From: an uncultured Verrucomicrobiales bacterium
GTDB taxonomy: Bacteria > Verrucomicrobiota > Verrucomicrobiia > Verrucomicrobiales > Akkermansiaceae
Direction of reading: 5' to 3'
Assembly: GCA_937928735.1 (NCBI GenBank)
Contig: CALFVF010000007.1
Coordinates: forward strand, 32,645-96,644
Length of the DNA stretch: 64,000 nucleotides
The notes below the pieces were generated by a model. That model ran no database searches, was not told the origin of the DNA, and saw nothing but the letters and a program-made list of their open reading frames with translations. The position numbers and the translations under genes are program-made. Below, piece after piece: positions 25,072 through 32,967 of the stretch; the stretch's first letter is position 1; each line of letters starts with the position of its first letter.

Positions 25072-26442
25072 ATGCAGAATCTTGCCGACATCTCTGAAAT
25101 TTCATCTCAGCAGCTTGAGCTTTTGGAAGCGGCGGGCTTTCAGAGTAAAGAAGCCTTAGGGAAAGCGGATCCTGCAGATGTGTACACTGAGCTCAAACGT
25201 GCCAATGAGTTTCTCAAACTGAGCTCAGAAACTCCCGAGCAAGCAGAGGTAGAGATCTGGATTGCACAGTGTGCAGGCACGGAGTTGAAGAAGACAGAGG
25301 GAAAATCTAAGGATAAAATTGAGGATAAATCTGAGCATTCTCAGTCCTCGAAATCTGAGGATTCTCAATCCCTAAGTGATGAAGTACTGGAGTCTCAGCA
25401 CAGTGAACATCTAGAAGACTATGTGCAGCAGGTGGAGTGCGCGATTCCTCTGCCTCCAGAGGCCTTTAAAAAAGCAGGCATTGCGCTCAGTGAAGTGGCA
25501 ATGGCTAAGATGTTAAGTCAGTGTGATGAGCACGATGAGGTGAAGGTGTCGAAACAGGCCGAAGTTGCGCCAGCTCAGAGGAGTCAGCAGGATGAGAATC
25601 TCAGTCAATCTGAGAGCCAGAAGCACTGGCCAGAAGGAGCCTTTGCGATACTACCGGAAGACGCACTCACAGAGGAAGAAGTAGATTTAGAAACGGATAG
25701 AGAAGCCCAATTGCCAGTAGAGAGCGGAGAGATGGTAGAGCCAACCCCAGTTTCTACCGCAGAAGAAGCGAAGCTAAAGCAGATGGAGGAAAACCATCCT
25801 CATGCTGAGAGTACTACCGATACGGACAGTGAAGAATATATGAACCCTCCCAACGAAAATAGAGAACTCAGTGAGTCGAATAAGTACAATGGAGCTGCAT
25901 CGAGGTCTGCTACACCGACATTAGGTGTGGATGCTTCTCGCGTGCGCACTATGGAGCAATTCCAAGAAGAGACCAATCAGATGCCAAAGACCGCGCACGC
26001 TGAGGCGAGTCTCTCGAAGATGACACGAGCAGAGACGAATAAGGGCATCAGCCGCAGCTCTAGGCGCTATATTCGAGGTGTGTTACACAATCAGAAAGCA
26101 AAAGCCTACTTTGGCGCTGCAGGTTTCATTGTGTTTTGGCTTACTTGTTGGCTACCTCTTATCGGTCTGGGCTTGTATCTACTCGACACGAAGCATTTTG
26201 GCTGGGCGCTCTACACGCCTGCCATATGGCTACTGAGCCTAATACTCTACTTTGGCTTTGCGCTGAAGACATCGTGCCCGGTCTGTCGGCAAAAACAATT
26301 TTTCCCCAAAGCCTGCGTGAAGCATAAAAATGCGCACAAAATTGCAGGCCTAGGGCTGATGCTTCCCGCCGCGCTCCACATCGTCTTATTTCGCTGGGCG
26401 CGCTGTATCTTCTGTGGCACTTCCTTGCGCTACAAGGAGTAG
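25072..26442 (+). CDS. Unrecognised membrane protein: helix-hairpin-helix-like N-terminus, acidic linker, zinc ribbon
   Basis: No known family covers the full 456 residues. Residues 1-65 (ISSQQLELLEAAGFQSKEALGKADP, VYTELKRANEFLKL) resemble a helix-hairpin-helix module of the DUF4332 type, often DNA- or protein-binding. Residues ~75-325 are low-complexity, rich in Glu, Ser, Gln and Asp, and probably disordered. Three hydrophobic segments follow (about 342-365, 372-396 and 420-440), with Cys pairs CPVC before the last segment and CIFC after it, which could form one zinc ribbon at the membrane surface. It follows valS by 99 bases on the same strand. The layout suggests a soluble N-terminal arm tethered to the inner membrane; function unknown. 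Confidence 0.6.
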   Translation: MQNLADISEISSQQLELLEAAGFQSKEALGKADPADVYTELKRANEFLKLSSETPEQAEVEIWIAQCAGTELKKTEGKSKDKIEDKSEHSQSSKSEDSQSLSDEVLESQHSEHLEDYVQQVECAIPLPPEAFKKAGIALSEVAMAKMLSQCDEHDEVKVSKQAEVAPAQRSQQDENLSQSESQKHWPEGAFAILPEDALTEEEVDLETDREAQLPVESGEMVEPTPVSTAEEAKLKQMEENHPHAESTTDTDSEEYMNPPNENRELSESNKYNGAASRSATPTLGVDASRVRTMEQFQEETNQMPKTAHAEASLSKMTRAETNKGISRSSRRYIRGVLHNQKAKAYFGAAGFIVFWLTCWLPLIGLGLYLLDTKHFGWALYTPAIWLLSLILYFGFALKTSCPVCRQKQFFPKACVKHKNAHKIAGLGLMLPAALHIVLFRWARCIFCGTSLRYKE

Positions 26443-26484
26443 TGTATCAGGAATGCTAGGCAAAAAGGCAAAAAGAAGAGGAGT

Positions 26485-26844
26485 CTATGCTGCGAAGCTT
26501 TCTCCACAGGAGCAGGTCACACTGGCATTGGGATTGGTGACTTTAAAACCGCCTTGCTGGAGATCGTCCGAGTAATCGAGTTCGCTACCACTCACAAAGA
26601 GCGCACTTTTAGGGTCAATCACCACGTTGACAGATTGGCTGATGACTAAAATGTCCCTATCTCTAGGGCCATCCACTAAGTCCATTTTGTACTGTAGGCC
26701 TGAGCAGCCACCACCGATCACGGCGATTCTGAGAGCACCCTGTGGTCTGCCTTGCTTCTCGAGTAAACTCAGGAGGTGGCGAGAGGCTCCCTCAAGAACC
26801 TTAATGAGTTTTTCATTACCTTGTTTGTAGTTTACTTGTGACAT
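26485..26844 (-). CDS. A-type iron-sulfur carrier (IscA/ErpA family)
   Basis: A 119-residue HesB/IscA-fold protein that would carry or deliver iron-sulfur clusters. The three cluster cysteines are visible: one in GGGCSGLQYKM and the C-x-C pair in TCSCGESF near the C-terminus. I start at ATG 26844 (MSQVNYKQGNEKL); the longer ORF-track version runs back through the upstream FmdB gene in another frame and is a shadow there. The start is only four bases after the stop of the FmdB gene, so the two form an operon. Which paralogue (IscA, ErpA or SufA) cannot be told. Confidence 0.9.
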   Translation of the reverse strand: MSQVNYKQGNEKLIKVLEGASRHLLSLLEKQGRPQGALRIAVIGGGCSGLQYKMDLVDGPRDRDILVISQSVNVVIDPKSALFVSGSELDYSDDLQQGGFKVTNPNASVTCSCGESFAA

Positions 26845-26848
26845 AAAT

Positions 26849-27112
26849 TTATTGGGAATCTGAGGAGCTCTTCGCAGGAGGTGAGGCCTTTGTTTTCGCC
26901 TCTGAGGCGCCTTTTTTGTAGGATTCACTGCGGTAATCTGTCTGATAAAAGCCAGAGCCCTTGAAGAGAATGCCAGCACCCCCGCCAAGAAGACGTTTCA
27001 CTCTACCGGAGCAATCTTCTTTAGAGCACTCTGTGAGCTTATCGTCGCTCATTTTCTGAAACACTTCAAAGATGTGTCCACAGTGTTCACATTGGTAATC
27101 GTAATTTGGCAT
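26849..27112 (-). CDS. FmdB-family zinc ribbon protein
   Basis: An 87-residue protein. Its first ~45 residues are the FmdB-type zinc ribbon: MPNYDYQCEHCGHIFEVFQ with a second Cys pair in TECSKEDCSG, then LLGGGAGILFKGSGFYQTDYR, the usual family tail. The rest is a Lys/Ser/Ala-rich extension. FmdB was named as a putative regulator, but most members are uncharacterised small zinc proteins. It is the first gene of a two-gene operon with the iron-sulfur carrier. Confidence 0.88.
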   Translation of the reverse strand: MPNYDYQCEHCGHIFEVFQKMSDDKLTECSKEDCSGRVKRLLGGGAGILFKGSGFYQTDYRSESYKKGASEAKTKASPPAKSSSDSQ

Positions 27113-27299
27113 AGGTGAATCGTGCTGAGTGATGGTTGAGAATCATCGTCTAGATTGATGCGCTCTAGGTCAAAGAGGTATCGCTGCGCGCAGAATTTGT
27201 AAACTCAAGAATTTCTAGAGTACCATGAATGGTACATTCTGGAGGGAAAAGCTAAGAACTGGCGTGACAAGCCCCTTGCACTGGGTATCAATGATTGTG

Positions 27300-28112
27300 A
27301 TGAGATTTTTTACGTCAGCATTCACGACCTTCGTTCTATTCCTAAGTGTGACAAGCTGTGGTTTCTTGAAAAAAGAGAAGGTGCCACCAGCTCCTGTCTC
27401 AGTACCAGTCACAGCCCCGAAAACGTCTTCGTATACCCCACGGAGCCTTAATGCAGCACCTCTGAGAAATCCCAATGTCGCTCTTTCGGGAGCATTTCAG
27501 GGAGGTGAGGCTTCTCATTCCTTTGGTAATCGCTCAAAACCCTATATTGCAATGACATTTGACGATGGGCCACACCCAGTACACACACCGCGACTATTGG
27601 ATATGCTAAAAAGGCGAAATATCCGAGCGACTTTCTATGTGATAGGTCACAAGGTAGAACGCTATCCGCACATCATTCGCCGCATTGTTGCTGAAGGTCA
27701 TGAAATCGGGAATCATACTTGGAAACATGACAATCTAACAAAACTCTCTAATGCTCAAATCATCGCCGACCTGCAGAGATCCACTAATGCGATTGCAAAG
27801 GTCACCGGGGTAAGGCCTCGCACGATGCGCCCGCCCTACGGCGCTCTCTACGGTGCCCAGCGCCAGATGGTGTATAACCGCCTAGGGATGCCTTCTATTC
27901 TATGGGATGTCGACCCTCAAGACTGGAAGCGTCCAGGGCCAAGTGTGGTTTCCTCCCGTATTGTTAATGGCACAAAGCCTGGCTCCATTGTTCTGGCACA
28001 TGATTTACATGGCCCAACTGTGGATGCTATGCCAGCTGCTCTTGATGGCCTACTGCGTAAAGGGCACCAGTTTGTCACAGTGTCACAGCTATTAGCTCAA
28101 AAAGGCCAATAG
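27300..28112 (+). CDS. Polysaccharide deacetylase (NodB domain) lipoprotein
   Basis: Carbohydrate esterase family 4 protein likely to remove N-acetyl groups from peptidoglycan or another glycan in the periplasm. NodB motifs are in order: MTFDDGPHP (motif 1), HTWKHD (motif 2, metal His pair), RPPYG (motif 3), DVDPQDW (motif 4) and LAHDLHG (motif 5). The start is chosen at ATG 27300 because MRFFTSAFTTFVLFLSVTSC then makes a proper lipoprotein signal with lipobox SVTSC; earlier in-frame ATGs at 27225 and 27291 remain possible. The dynamin-like gene begins 25 bases downstream, so they are probably co-transcribed. Confidence 0.88.
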   Translation: MRFFTSAFTTFVLFLSVTSCGFLKKEKVPPAPVSVPVTAPKTSSYTPRSLNAAPLRNPNVALSGAFQGGEASHSFGNRSKPYIAMTFDDGPHPVHTPRLLDMLKRRNIRATFYVIGHKVERYPHIIRRIVAEGHEIGNHTWKHDNLTKLSNAQIIADLQRSTNAIAKVTGVRPRTMRPPYGALYGAQRQMVYNRLGMPSILWDVDPQDWKRPGPSVVSSRIVNGTKPGSIVLAHDLHGPTVDAMPAALDGLLRKGHQFVTVSQLLAQKGQ

Positions 28113-28137
28113 ATTCACGAACTAGAGAACTGCTCGT

Positions 28138-29736
28138 ATGAGGAGCTATGGTCATCAGCACCGAGAGAGCCGAGAGAAGCTAGTTGAAGTCATCGATGGT
28201 ATCACGAGTCTAGCGAAAGAACTTGGTAAGAAAGACGTGGCTCTGAGTGGAGAAGATGAGCGTCTTCATTCACCATTCCGTATTGTCGTATGTGGTGATA
28301 AACAGGCAGGGAAGACGTCGTTGATAAGAGCATTATTTTCTCTCAAGGACTCTGAGACCAGTCGCTCTCAAGATGGACTACATCTCTATGAGAGCGCGAC
28401 CATGGTGGTAATAGAATCTCCTGCCACCTCCCAGCTGACAGAGGACGCGCGAAATGCACTACAGCGCGAAATTCAGTGTGCCGACTATGTGCTGTGGTGC
28501 TTACCTGTGCTCAATCCATGGGCGGCGTCCACTTGGGATCTGATTGCCAAGCAGAGCGAAGAGACCTTGGCACTATCCTCACTTGTGCTACTGCAATGTG
28601 ACTTGAGAACTGATGCGGAGTTAAGTCTACTTGAAGGTCATGTTAGAGATCTGTGCCGACAGAGAACTCAGCGACTTCTAGACCTGAGGTTTCTATCTTG
28701 TCTCGATGCCCAGCAGGCTGGGGTAGACTCATGCCAGGTGATGTTAAATAGTGAGCTGAATCGCTCAAGGCGGCGCCGCACAGAGCTAAGAGAAGTCTAT
28801 CAGATGGCGTATACCCTCATGATGGAGCTCGAGACATACATGGACGAGCGCGCAAGCACAATTGAGAGTGATAAGGGATACCTCGAATCCATAGAGGCCG
28901 AAATCGAGCGCGACAAGGGTCTTAAGGTGGAACAATATACGAGTGATTTTACAAAATGGGGTGAACTCTATGAAACTGTGTTATTGCCGACCTTAAAAGT
29001 GGTTCGGCGCAAGACCGGAGTTCTTGCTGTGAGTCTTTCTCTATTTGGAAAAGGGAATGATGCGATTCAAATCGAAGGGGAGTTTTTAGACCTAGTGGAA
29101 GAAAAAGCAGGGGAACAAGGTCTGCTGGATGGGAAGGAATTATTGAACTCGTGTAAAAAAAATTGGTTAGACTTAAAGCCGCACCTCGAGCAGAGACTAG
29201 CTCTCGATATCGGAGAGTTAGAAGAGAGTGCTTTTTTAGACCAAGTCAATCACCTCTCTGAGAGACTAGCAAAACGAGCTAGGCACACAGTAGTAAGGCT
29301 CCGCATTAGGCGTGTACTCGATGAGTTGTTGATGGAGAAACGAGGGCGAGAAAAGTCGTTATTGGCCCTTTACTTTTCATTTATCACGCTAGCTGGAGTG
29401 ACAGGAACATTTGAGCTAGGTAGTCACCCATGGCCCGCATTGAGTTTATTGGCCGCGGCTGGTGTTCTATTTGCTTTTTATTGTACAACGATTCTTAAAT
29501 CACAAAAAACGATTGTAGAAACCTACGGTGGAGGATTAATCGATCTGAGAGCTACTTTTGCAGAATCAGTGATCACCGAATACCAAGATGGTATCCATGA
29601 GTTCTATAAAGGGTATTTACCAATGTTAGAAAATCTAAAGCGCCACATAGCCTCCGCCAAAAAGCATTTGATACCCAGACAGCAGCGCTGGGGTGATTTG
29701 TTTCTCGAGCTAAGAGCTATTGAGCAAGAACTCTAG
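28138..29736 (+). CDS. Dynamin-like GTPase domain protein with two membrane helices
   Basis: A 532-residue protein with a P-loop, VVCGDKQAGKTSLIRAL, at about residues 49-65. The next GTPase motifs are altered: ESPATS stands where DxPG is expected and LQCDLRT where T/NKxD is expected. The middle is long and helical (ASTIESDKGYLESIEAEIERDKG and later), and two adjacent hydrophobic helices lie near residues 405-450 (LLALYFSFITLAGVTG, ALSLLAAAGVLFAFYC), followed by a further helical tail. This plan matches bacterial dynamin-like proteins that remodel membranes. Given the motif changes it may bind but poorly hydrolyse GTP. It follows the deacetylase gene closely. Confidence 0.6.
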   Translation: MRSYGHQHRESREKLVEVIDGITSLAKELGKKDVALSGEDERLHSPFRIVVCGDKQAGKTSLIRALFSLKDSETSRSQDGLHLYESATMVVIESPATSQLTEDARNALQREIQCADYVLWCLPVLNPWAASTWDLIAKQSEETLALSSLVLLQCDLRTDAELSLLEGHVRDLCRQRTQRLLDLRFLSCLDAQQAGVDSCQVMLNSELNRSRRRRTELREVYQMAYTLMMELETYMDERASTIESDKGYLESIEAEIERDKGLKVEQYTSDFTKWGELYETVLLPTLKVVRRKTGVLAVSLSLFGKGNDAIQIEGEFLDLVEEKAGEQGLLDGKELLNSCKKNWLDLKPHLEQRLALDIGELEESAFLDQVNHLSERLAKRARHTVVRLRIRRVLDELLMEKRGREKSLLALYFSFITLAGVTGTFELGSHPWPALSLLAAAGVLFAFYCTTILKSQKTIVETYGGGLIDLRATFAESVITEYQDGIHEFYKGYLPMLENLKRHIASAKKHLIPRQQRWGDLFLELRAIEQEL

Positions 29737-29764
29737 AAGAGGTGAGTATGGCTTTTACCTCTCT

Positions 29765-30232
29765 TTACTGCTTGGGAGGAAGTAGGGGTGTTATACCTGA
29801 GGGGAAGACAGAGTTATCCTGACGTTGGCGCATAGGGCGAAAGGATTCACTGTGAGTCTCCACTCTAAATGTGAGAGCATTGAGTTCTCTCGTCGTTTCT
29901 GTAAGCTGGGATTCGAGGGTCTGATAGTAACTGGTGAGTTCAGCAATTTGGGCAGTCTGTTGCTCTAGTTTTTTGACTAACAAACGGTTTGAATGACTGT
30001 TTACGATGGGCTCTAGAGGTGTGGACTCAGGGAGGCGAGTCGGGCTGGTTTGATCGAGTGAGCCTTGGTCATTATCAGTCACTTCATGAGAAACAAGCTG
30101 AGTTGCAGGCTCATGCGCTGGGGAGTATTGTTGAGGAGCTAGAGTCTGATCTGAGCTCTTTGAATGGGAGACACTAACCCCTATGAGAATACCAATAATC
30201 AGAGAAGTGATAGAGAGAATCGCCTGAGTCAT
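29765..30232 (-). CDS. Membrane-anchored coiled-coil protein, end of pilus-like operon
   Basis: A 155-residue protein with one N-terminal transmembrane helix (about residues 3-22, AILSITSLIIGILIGVSV), a polar Ser/Thr/Pro/Gln linker, a coiled coil (about 84-125, LLVKKLEQQTAQIAELTSYYQ) and a Pro-rich end. It is the last gene of the 19-gene minus-strand block: its ATG is one base past the stop of the preceding gene. No family is recognised. Its anchor-and-arm layout would suit a periplasmic linker of the pilus-like machine, which is inference from position alone. Confidence 0.6.
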   Translation of the reverse strand: MTQAILSITSLIIGILIGVSVSHSKSSDQTLAPQQYSPAHEPATQLVSHEVTDNDQGSLDQTSPTRLPESTPLEPIVNSHSNRLLVKKLEQQTAQIAELTSYYQTLESQLTETTRELNALTFRVETHSESFRPMRQRQDNSVFPSGITPLLPPKQ

Positions 30233-30233
30233 A

Positions 30234-30905
30234 CTACTGAGGAAGTGAAACCATAAGCTGTTTGAGCTTCTGGATCGAAGTTTCTAACTGCTGTTCTGCA
30301 AATTCTAATTCTTTATTAGAAGATGAAATGGTAGCACTGACACTTTTCGTCTGCGCGTAGCCTAATTCTGGAAGGTAACCTGGCTCGACAACTAAGGCAG
30401 TCTGGTCTGATTCCTCAGGAGCAAGAACATAGGGGATAATATCCACTTTGATTTTCTTCTTATTGGATAAAAGAATCGTCGCTGGATAAGCCTGTTCTTT
30501 ATGACCCATAATATATCTCCAGCCTCTCGGAGCGTCTTGCATGGGCTTTGGTTTCCAGGGAGTGTGAAGGGTGACTTCACTATGGTCTGAGGTAATGATT
30601 TCATCGACACGTACTGGCTCACTGGCGACTTCAATTTCTTTGATCAGCGGCTCCAGAGAATCTTCTGTCTCTGGCTGCTCAGGAAGGGCGATCGCCTCAC
30701 GGTCAACGAGGGCGACTTGAGACTCTTCATCTTGGATGGAGTCCGCTTGAGAAGAGCTATTTGAGGCCGCTTCACCAGATTGATTGATAGTTGCCTCGAT
30801 CGCTTTTACAGCACGAGCGACAGCTTCTGTGGCGTCGTCCTGCGCAAATAGAGCTCCATAGGGTAGGAAAGCGAAGGTCAGTAAAAAAGAGATAGGTTTA
30901 TTCAT
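30234..30905 (-). CDS. Exported protein of unknown function in pilus-like operon
   Basis: A 223-residue protein with a signal peptide (MNKPISFLLTFAFLPYGALFAQD). The mature part begins with an Ala/Glu/Ser-rich stretch, then a region with WKPKPMQDAPRGWRYIMG and a central strand-rich part (ATILLSNKKKIKVDIIPYVL), and ends in a helix (ELEFAEQQLETSIQKLKQLM). The start overlaps the end of the preceding gene by eight bases. No homology is recognised; tight overlap ties it to the secretin/pilin operon. Confidence 0.6.
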   Translation of the reverse strand: MNKPISFLLTFAFLPYGALFAQDDATEAVARAVKAIEATINQSGEAASNSSSQADSIQDEESQVALVDREAIALPEQPETEDSLEPLIKEIEVASEPVRVDEIITSDHSEVTLHTPWKPKPMQDAPRGWRYIMGHKEQAYPATILLSNKKKIKVDIIPYVLAPEESDQTALVVEPGYLPELGYAQTKSVSATISSSNKELEFAEQQLETSIQKLKQLMVSLPQ

Positions 30906-31677
30906 GGCGCGGACTGATTGATTCTGACGTATTACTTAATGTCTCATTTAACTTTGTGTTAGAGGGCAGAGACGGGCTGTCAGCTCTGAGTGCTGAGAGA
31001 GGCTGGCTTCGAGCTAATAGATTCTCCCAAGCTTTTTGGATATTGTGGCCATCGTTCTTTAGTTGAGTGACTCTACCTTTGTAAATTTCCATAGCACGTA
31101 GAATTCGGCTGGCTTCTTGAATTTCACTAGGCCCCCAGCGCATACCCCTTGTTTGGTAAAGCACAGGAACCTGAATGGTAATACGCTCTTGAGAAGTGTC
31201 ACCATATTGAGCGTCGAGCACGTGCTGTATACTGTAATTGGTCTGCTCATAACTCACGGAGTCACCTAGGGCTGGTGATTTTGCCAGCGGCATAGTGGCT
31301 AGGGGTGAGGTCTTTACTTTAATCTCGCCGGGAAGGCTCGAGTCAGAGGGTAGCTGGAAAGGTCTGTTTTGCTCGGTAGCGGTGCTTTCAGTAGGAGGCT
31401 GAGGGATGAGCGTATCCTCCTTGGTAGGGCTGGTAACTACTGGCGTGTTTTGAGTAGAAGCAGAGTCACCCATTTGTAACTGAGGTTGAGAGTGGATCTC
31501 TGCTTTATGTGAAGAATGATTTGCCGATAAACCAGCTGCCGATAAGTCATTTGCCGAAGAATCATTGGGAGAAGTAGTGAGGTAGAGGTAGCAAAACAGC
31601 GTGGCCACAATGGCGCAGATGATTAGCATAAATGGGTAGATGAGTGGTACCCGTTGAGTGGTGGTTTCAGCAGACAT
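30898..31677 (-). CDS. Membrane-anchored exported protein of unknown function in pilus-like operon
   Basis: A 259-residue protein with a short cytoplasmic N-terminus and one transmembrane helix (about 12-33, FMLIICAIVATLFCYLYLTTS), then a low-complexity Ser/Ala/Pro/Thr region to about 125 and a more structured C-terminal half (QHVLDAQYGDTSQERITIQVPVLY, EIQEASRILRAMEIYKGRVTQLKNDG). Its end overlaps the next gene by eight bases and its start is three bases from the previous gene. Not recognised; predicted periplasmic and probably part of the same machine. Confidence 0.6.
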   Translation of the reverse strand: MSAETTTQRVPLIYPFMLIICAIVATLFCYLYLTTSPNDSSANDLSAAGLSANHSSHKAEIHSQPQLQMGDSASTQNTPVVTSPTKEDTLIPQPPTESTATEQNRPFQLPSDSSLPGEIKVKTSPLATMPLAKSPALGDSVSYEQTNYSIQHVLDAQYGDTSQERITIQVPVLYQTRGMRWGPSEIQEASRILRAMEIYKGRVTQLKNDGHNIQKAWENLLARSQPLSALRADSPSLPSNTKLNETLSNTSESISPRHE

Positions 31678-31680
31678 AAG

Positions 31681-32148
31681 TTATTCTATGATAGGTTCGG
31701 CTCGGGGAATCATCACTTGAGCTCTCATGATAAGAATTTCGCTACTAAGGGGCGGAAATGATGTCACGGTGAGTTTGTTTTTAGTCAAGGTGAGCTGTTT
31801 TAAACTAGATCCTGATGTAGAGCGAGCCTGAATTCCAGGCACGATCTGAGTGTCACCAGTCGTCGTGTCAGTAGCTATACCATCTGAGCGGTAGACTTCA
31901 AATGTTTGGTGTTCCACAACATTGTCCGTAAACACTTTTAGCTCAGCACCATTACTGTAAACACGGTAAATCAATGCCGCAGAAGGACGGATCAGATATT
32001 CACCAGAACGTACCTTCGCATACTCCTCGGCTTGGTATGTTCCAATGAGATTAAAGCCAAGAGGAACCTCCTCAGCCTGAGCAGAGAAAGAACTAAAAAA
32101 GAGCGATAGAACCGCTGCTATTATCCCAACTATCTGCCTACGTCCCAT
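31681..32148 (-). CDS. Exported beta-rich protein of unknown function in pilus-like operon
   Basis: A 155-residue protein with a signal peptide (GIIAAVLSLFFSSFSAQA, cleavage near residue 25). The mature part is short strands: FNLIGTYQAEEYAKVRSGEYLI, LIYRVYSNGAELKVFTDN, LKQLTLTKNKLTVTSF. The start overlaps the pseudopilin gene by 19 bases, so the two are translationally linked. No family is recognised. It might be a periplasmic partner of the minor pilin, but that rests only on gene coupling. Confidence 0.6.
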   Translation of the reverse strand: MGRRQIVGIIAAVLSLFFSSFSAQAEEVPLGFNLIGTYQAEEYAKVRSGEYLIRPSAALIYRVYSNGAELKVFTDNVVEHQTFEVYRSDGIATDTTTGDTQIVPGIQARSTSGSSLKQLTLTKNKLTVTSFPPLSSEILIMRAQVMIPRAEPIIE

Positions 32149-32534
32149 TGTCCATCACCAGCTGGGGTCGGGTCATATAGAACACCTGCAGCGTCTAAAT
32201 AAATAGGAGGTGATATAGCTATATTGAAGGCTAGCGGATTACCGTTCAAATCCTGAACTACGGGAAGAGCAGGCGCGTTATCTGGCAAATAGGGAATAAT
32301 GTTAGCTGGAATCAAAGTAGTTACATCTGTAGTAGGGAAGTCTGACAAATAAAGTCTTTGTGCTGTGTAAACGGCTTGAAGTCGTTCGCCAGCACTAATA
32401 CCAGTTTGCCAGTCTCTATATGCGTTCGTAACGGGTATCGCTATTCCAACTAAAATAAGTATGACTCCTATTACAACTGTTAGCTCAATGAGTGTAACAG
32501 CGGATCGTTTATTTGATTTTATAATTGTATCCAT
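32130..32534 (-). CDS. Type IV pilin-like / pseudopilin protein (second prepilin)
   Basis: A 134-residue prepilin. After a short basic leader (MDTIIKSNKRSA) it has the class III cleavage and methylation motif VTLIELTVVI with Glu at mature position 5, then a hydrophobic helix (GVILILVGIAIP). The residue before the cut would be Ala rather than the usual Gly, which prepilin peptidases sometimes accept. The mature globular part is small (~110 residues) with little charge. It lies after pilC in the operon, apart from the first prepilin gene at 41.2-41.7 kb, so it may be a minor pilin. Confidence 0.82.
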   Translation of the reverse strand: MDTIIKSNKRSAVTLIELTVVIGVILILVGIAIPVTNAYRDWQTGISAGERLQAVYTAQRLYLSDFPTTDVTTLIPANIIPYLPDNAPALPVVQDLNGNPLAFNIAISPPIYLDAAGVLYDPTPAGDGQWDVGR

Positions 32535-32541
32535 AATAGGT

Positions 32542-32949
32542 TTATGTAATTGAACCTACATAACGAGATTTGAAATTTTGAAATTCAGGCGAATTTAAAT
32601 AGGGAACTAATTTAGTGAGCGTAATTATAACGCTTGCGAAAATGATTAAAAGCCAAAATACTCGCCAAGTAAAACTCTTTTTGTGTGGATTTATGATCTT
32701 ACTATACCAAGAATTTTTCTCAATAACATCTGTTTTGAAAGTTAACCCCTGGTGGTGCATAAGGTTTATTAGTTTGTCTGTGCCTTTTGCTGATGGCATT
32801 GTCAGCTTGTAATTGAATCGTCTTCCAGGCACTTTTTCTAATTCCTGTTTATGACATACTCTGGGTAGTTTATCAGGTAGACGTAAAGTATAGACATGTG
32901 TTTTGTAGATAAACTTTCGTATTAGCCAGCGGTCAAATTTTGTTTTCAC
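32542..32949 (-). CDS. Membrane protein of unknown function in pilus-like operon
   Basis: A 135-residue basic protein with a single hydrophobic segment near the C-terminus (about 97-117, VFWLLIIFASVIITLTKLV). The N-terminal ~90 residues are cytoplasmic-looking and Lys/Arg/His rich (YKTHVYTLRLPDKLPRV, LINLMHHQGLTFKTDVIEK). The start is a GTG at 32949. It lies between pilC and the second prepilin with spacings of 18 and 7 bases. No family is recognised; an assembly-platform accessory is possible but unproven. Confidence 0.55.
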   Translation of the reverse strand: MKTKFDRWLIRKFIYKTHVYTLRLPDKLPRVCHKQELEKVPGRRFNYKLTMPSAKGTDKLINLMHHQGLTFKTDVIEKNSWYSKIINPHKKSFTWRVFWLLIIFASVIITLTKLVPYLNSPEFQNFKSRYVGSIT

Positions 32950-32967
32950 AGGAAGTCTAAGATATGA

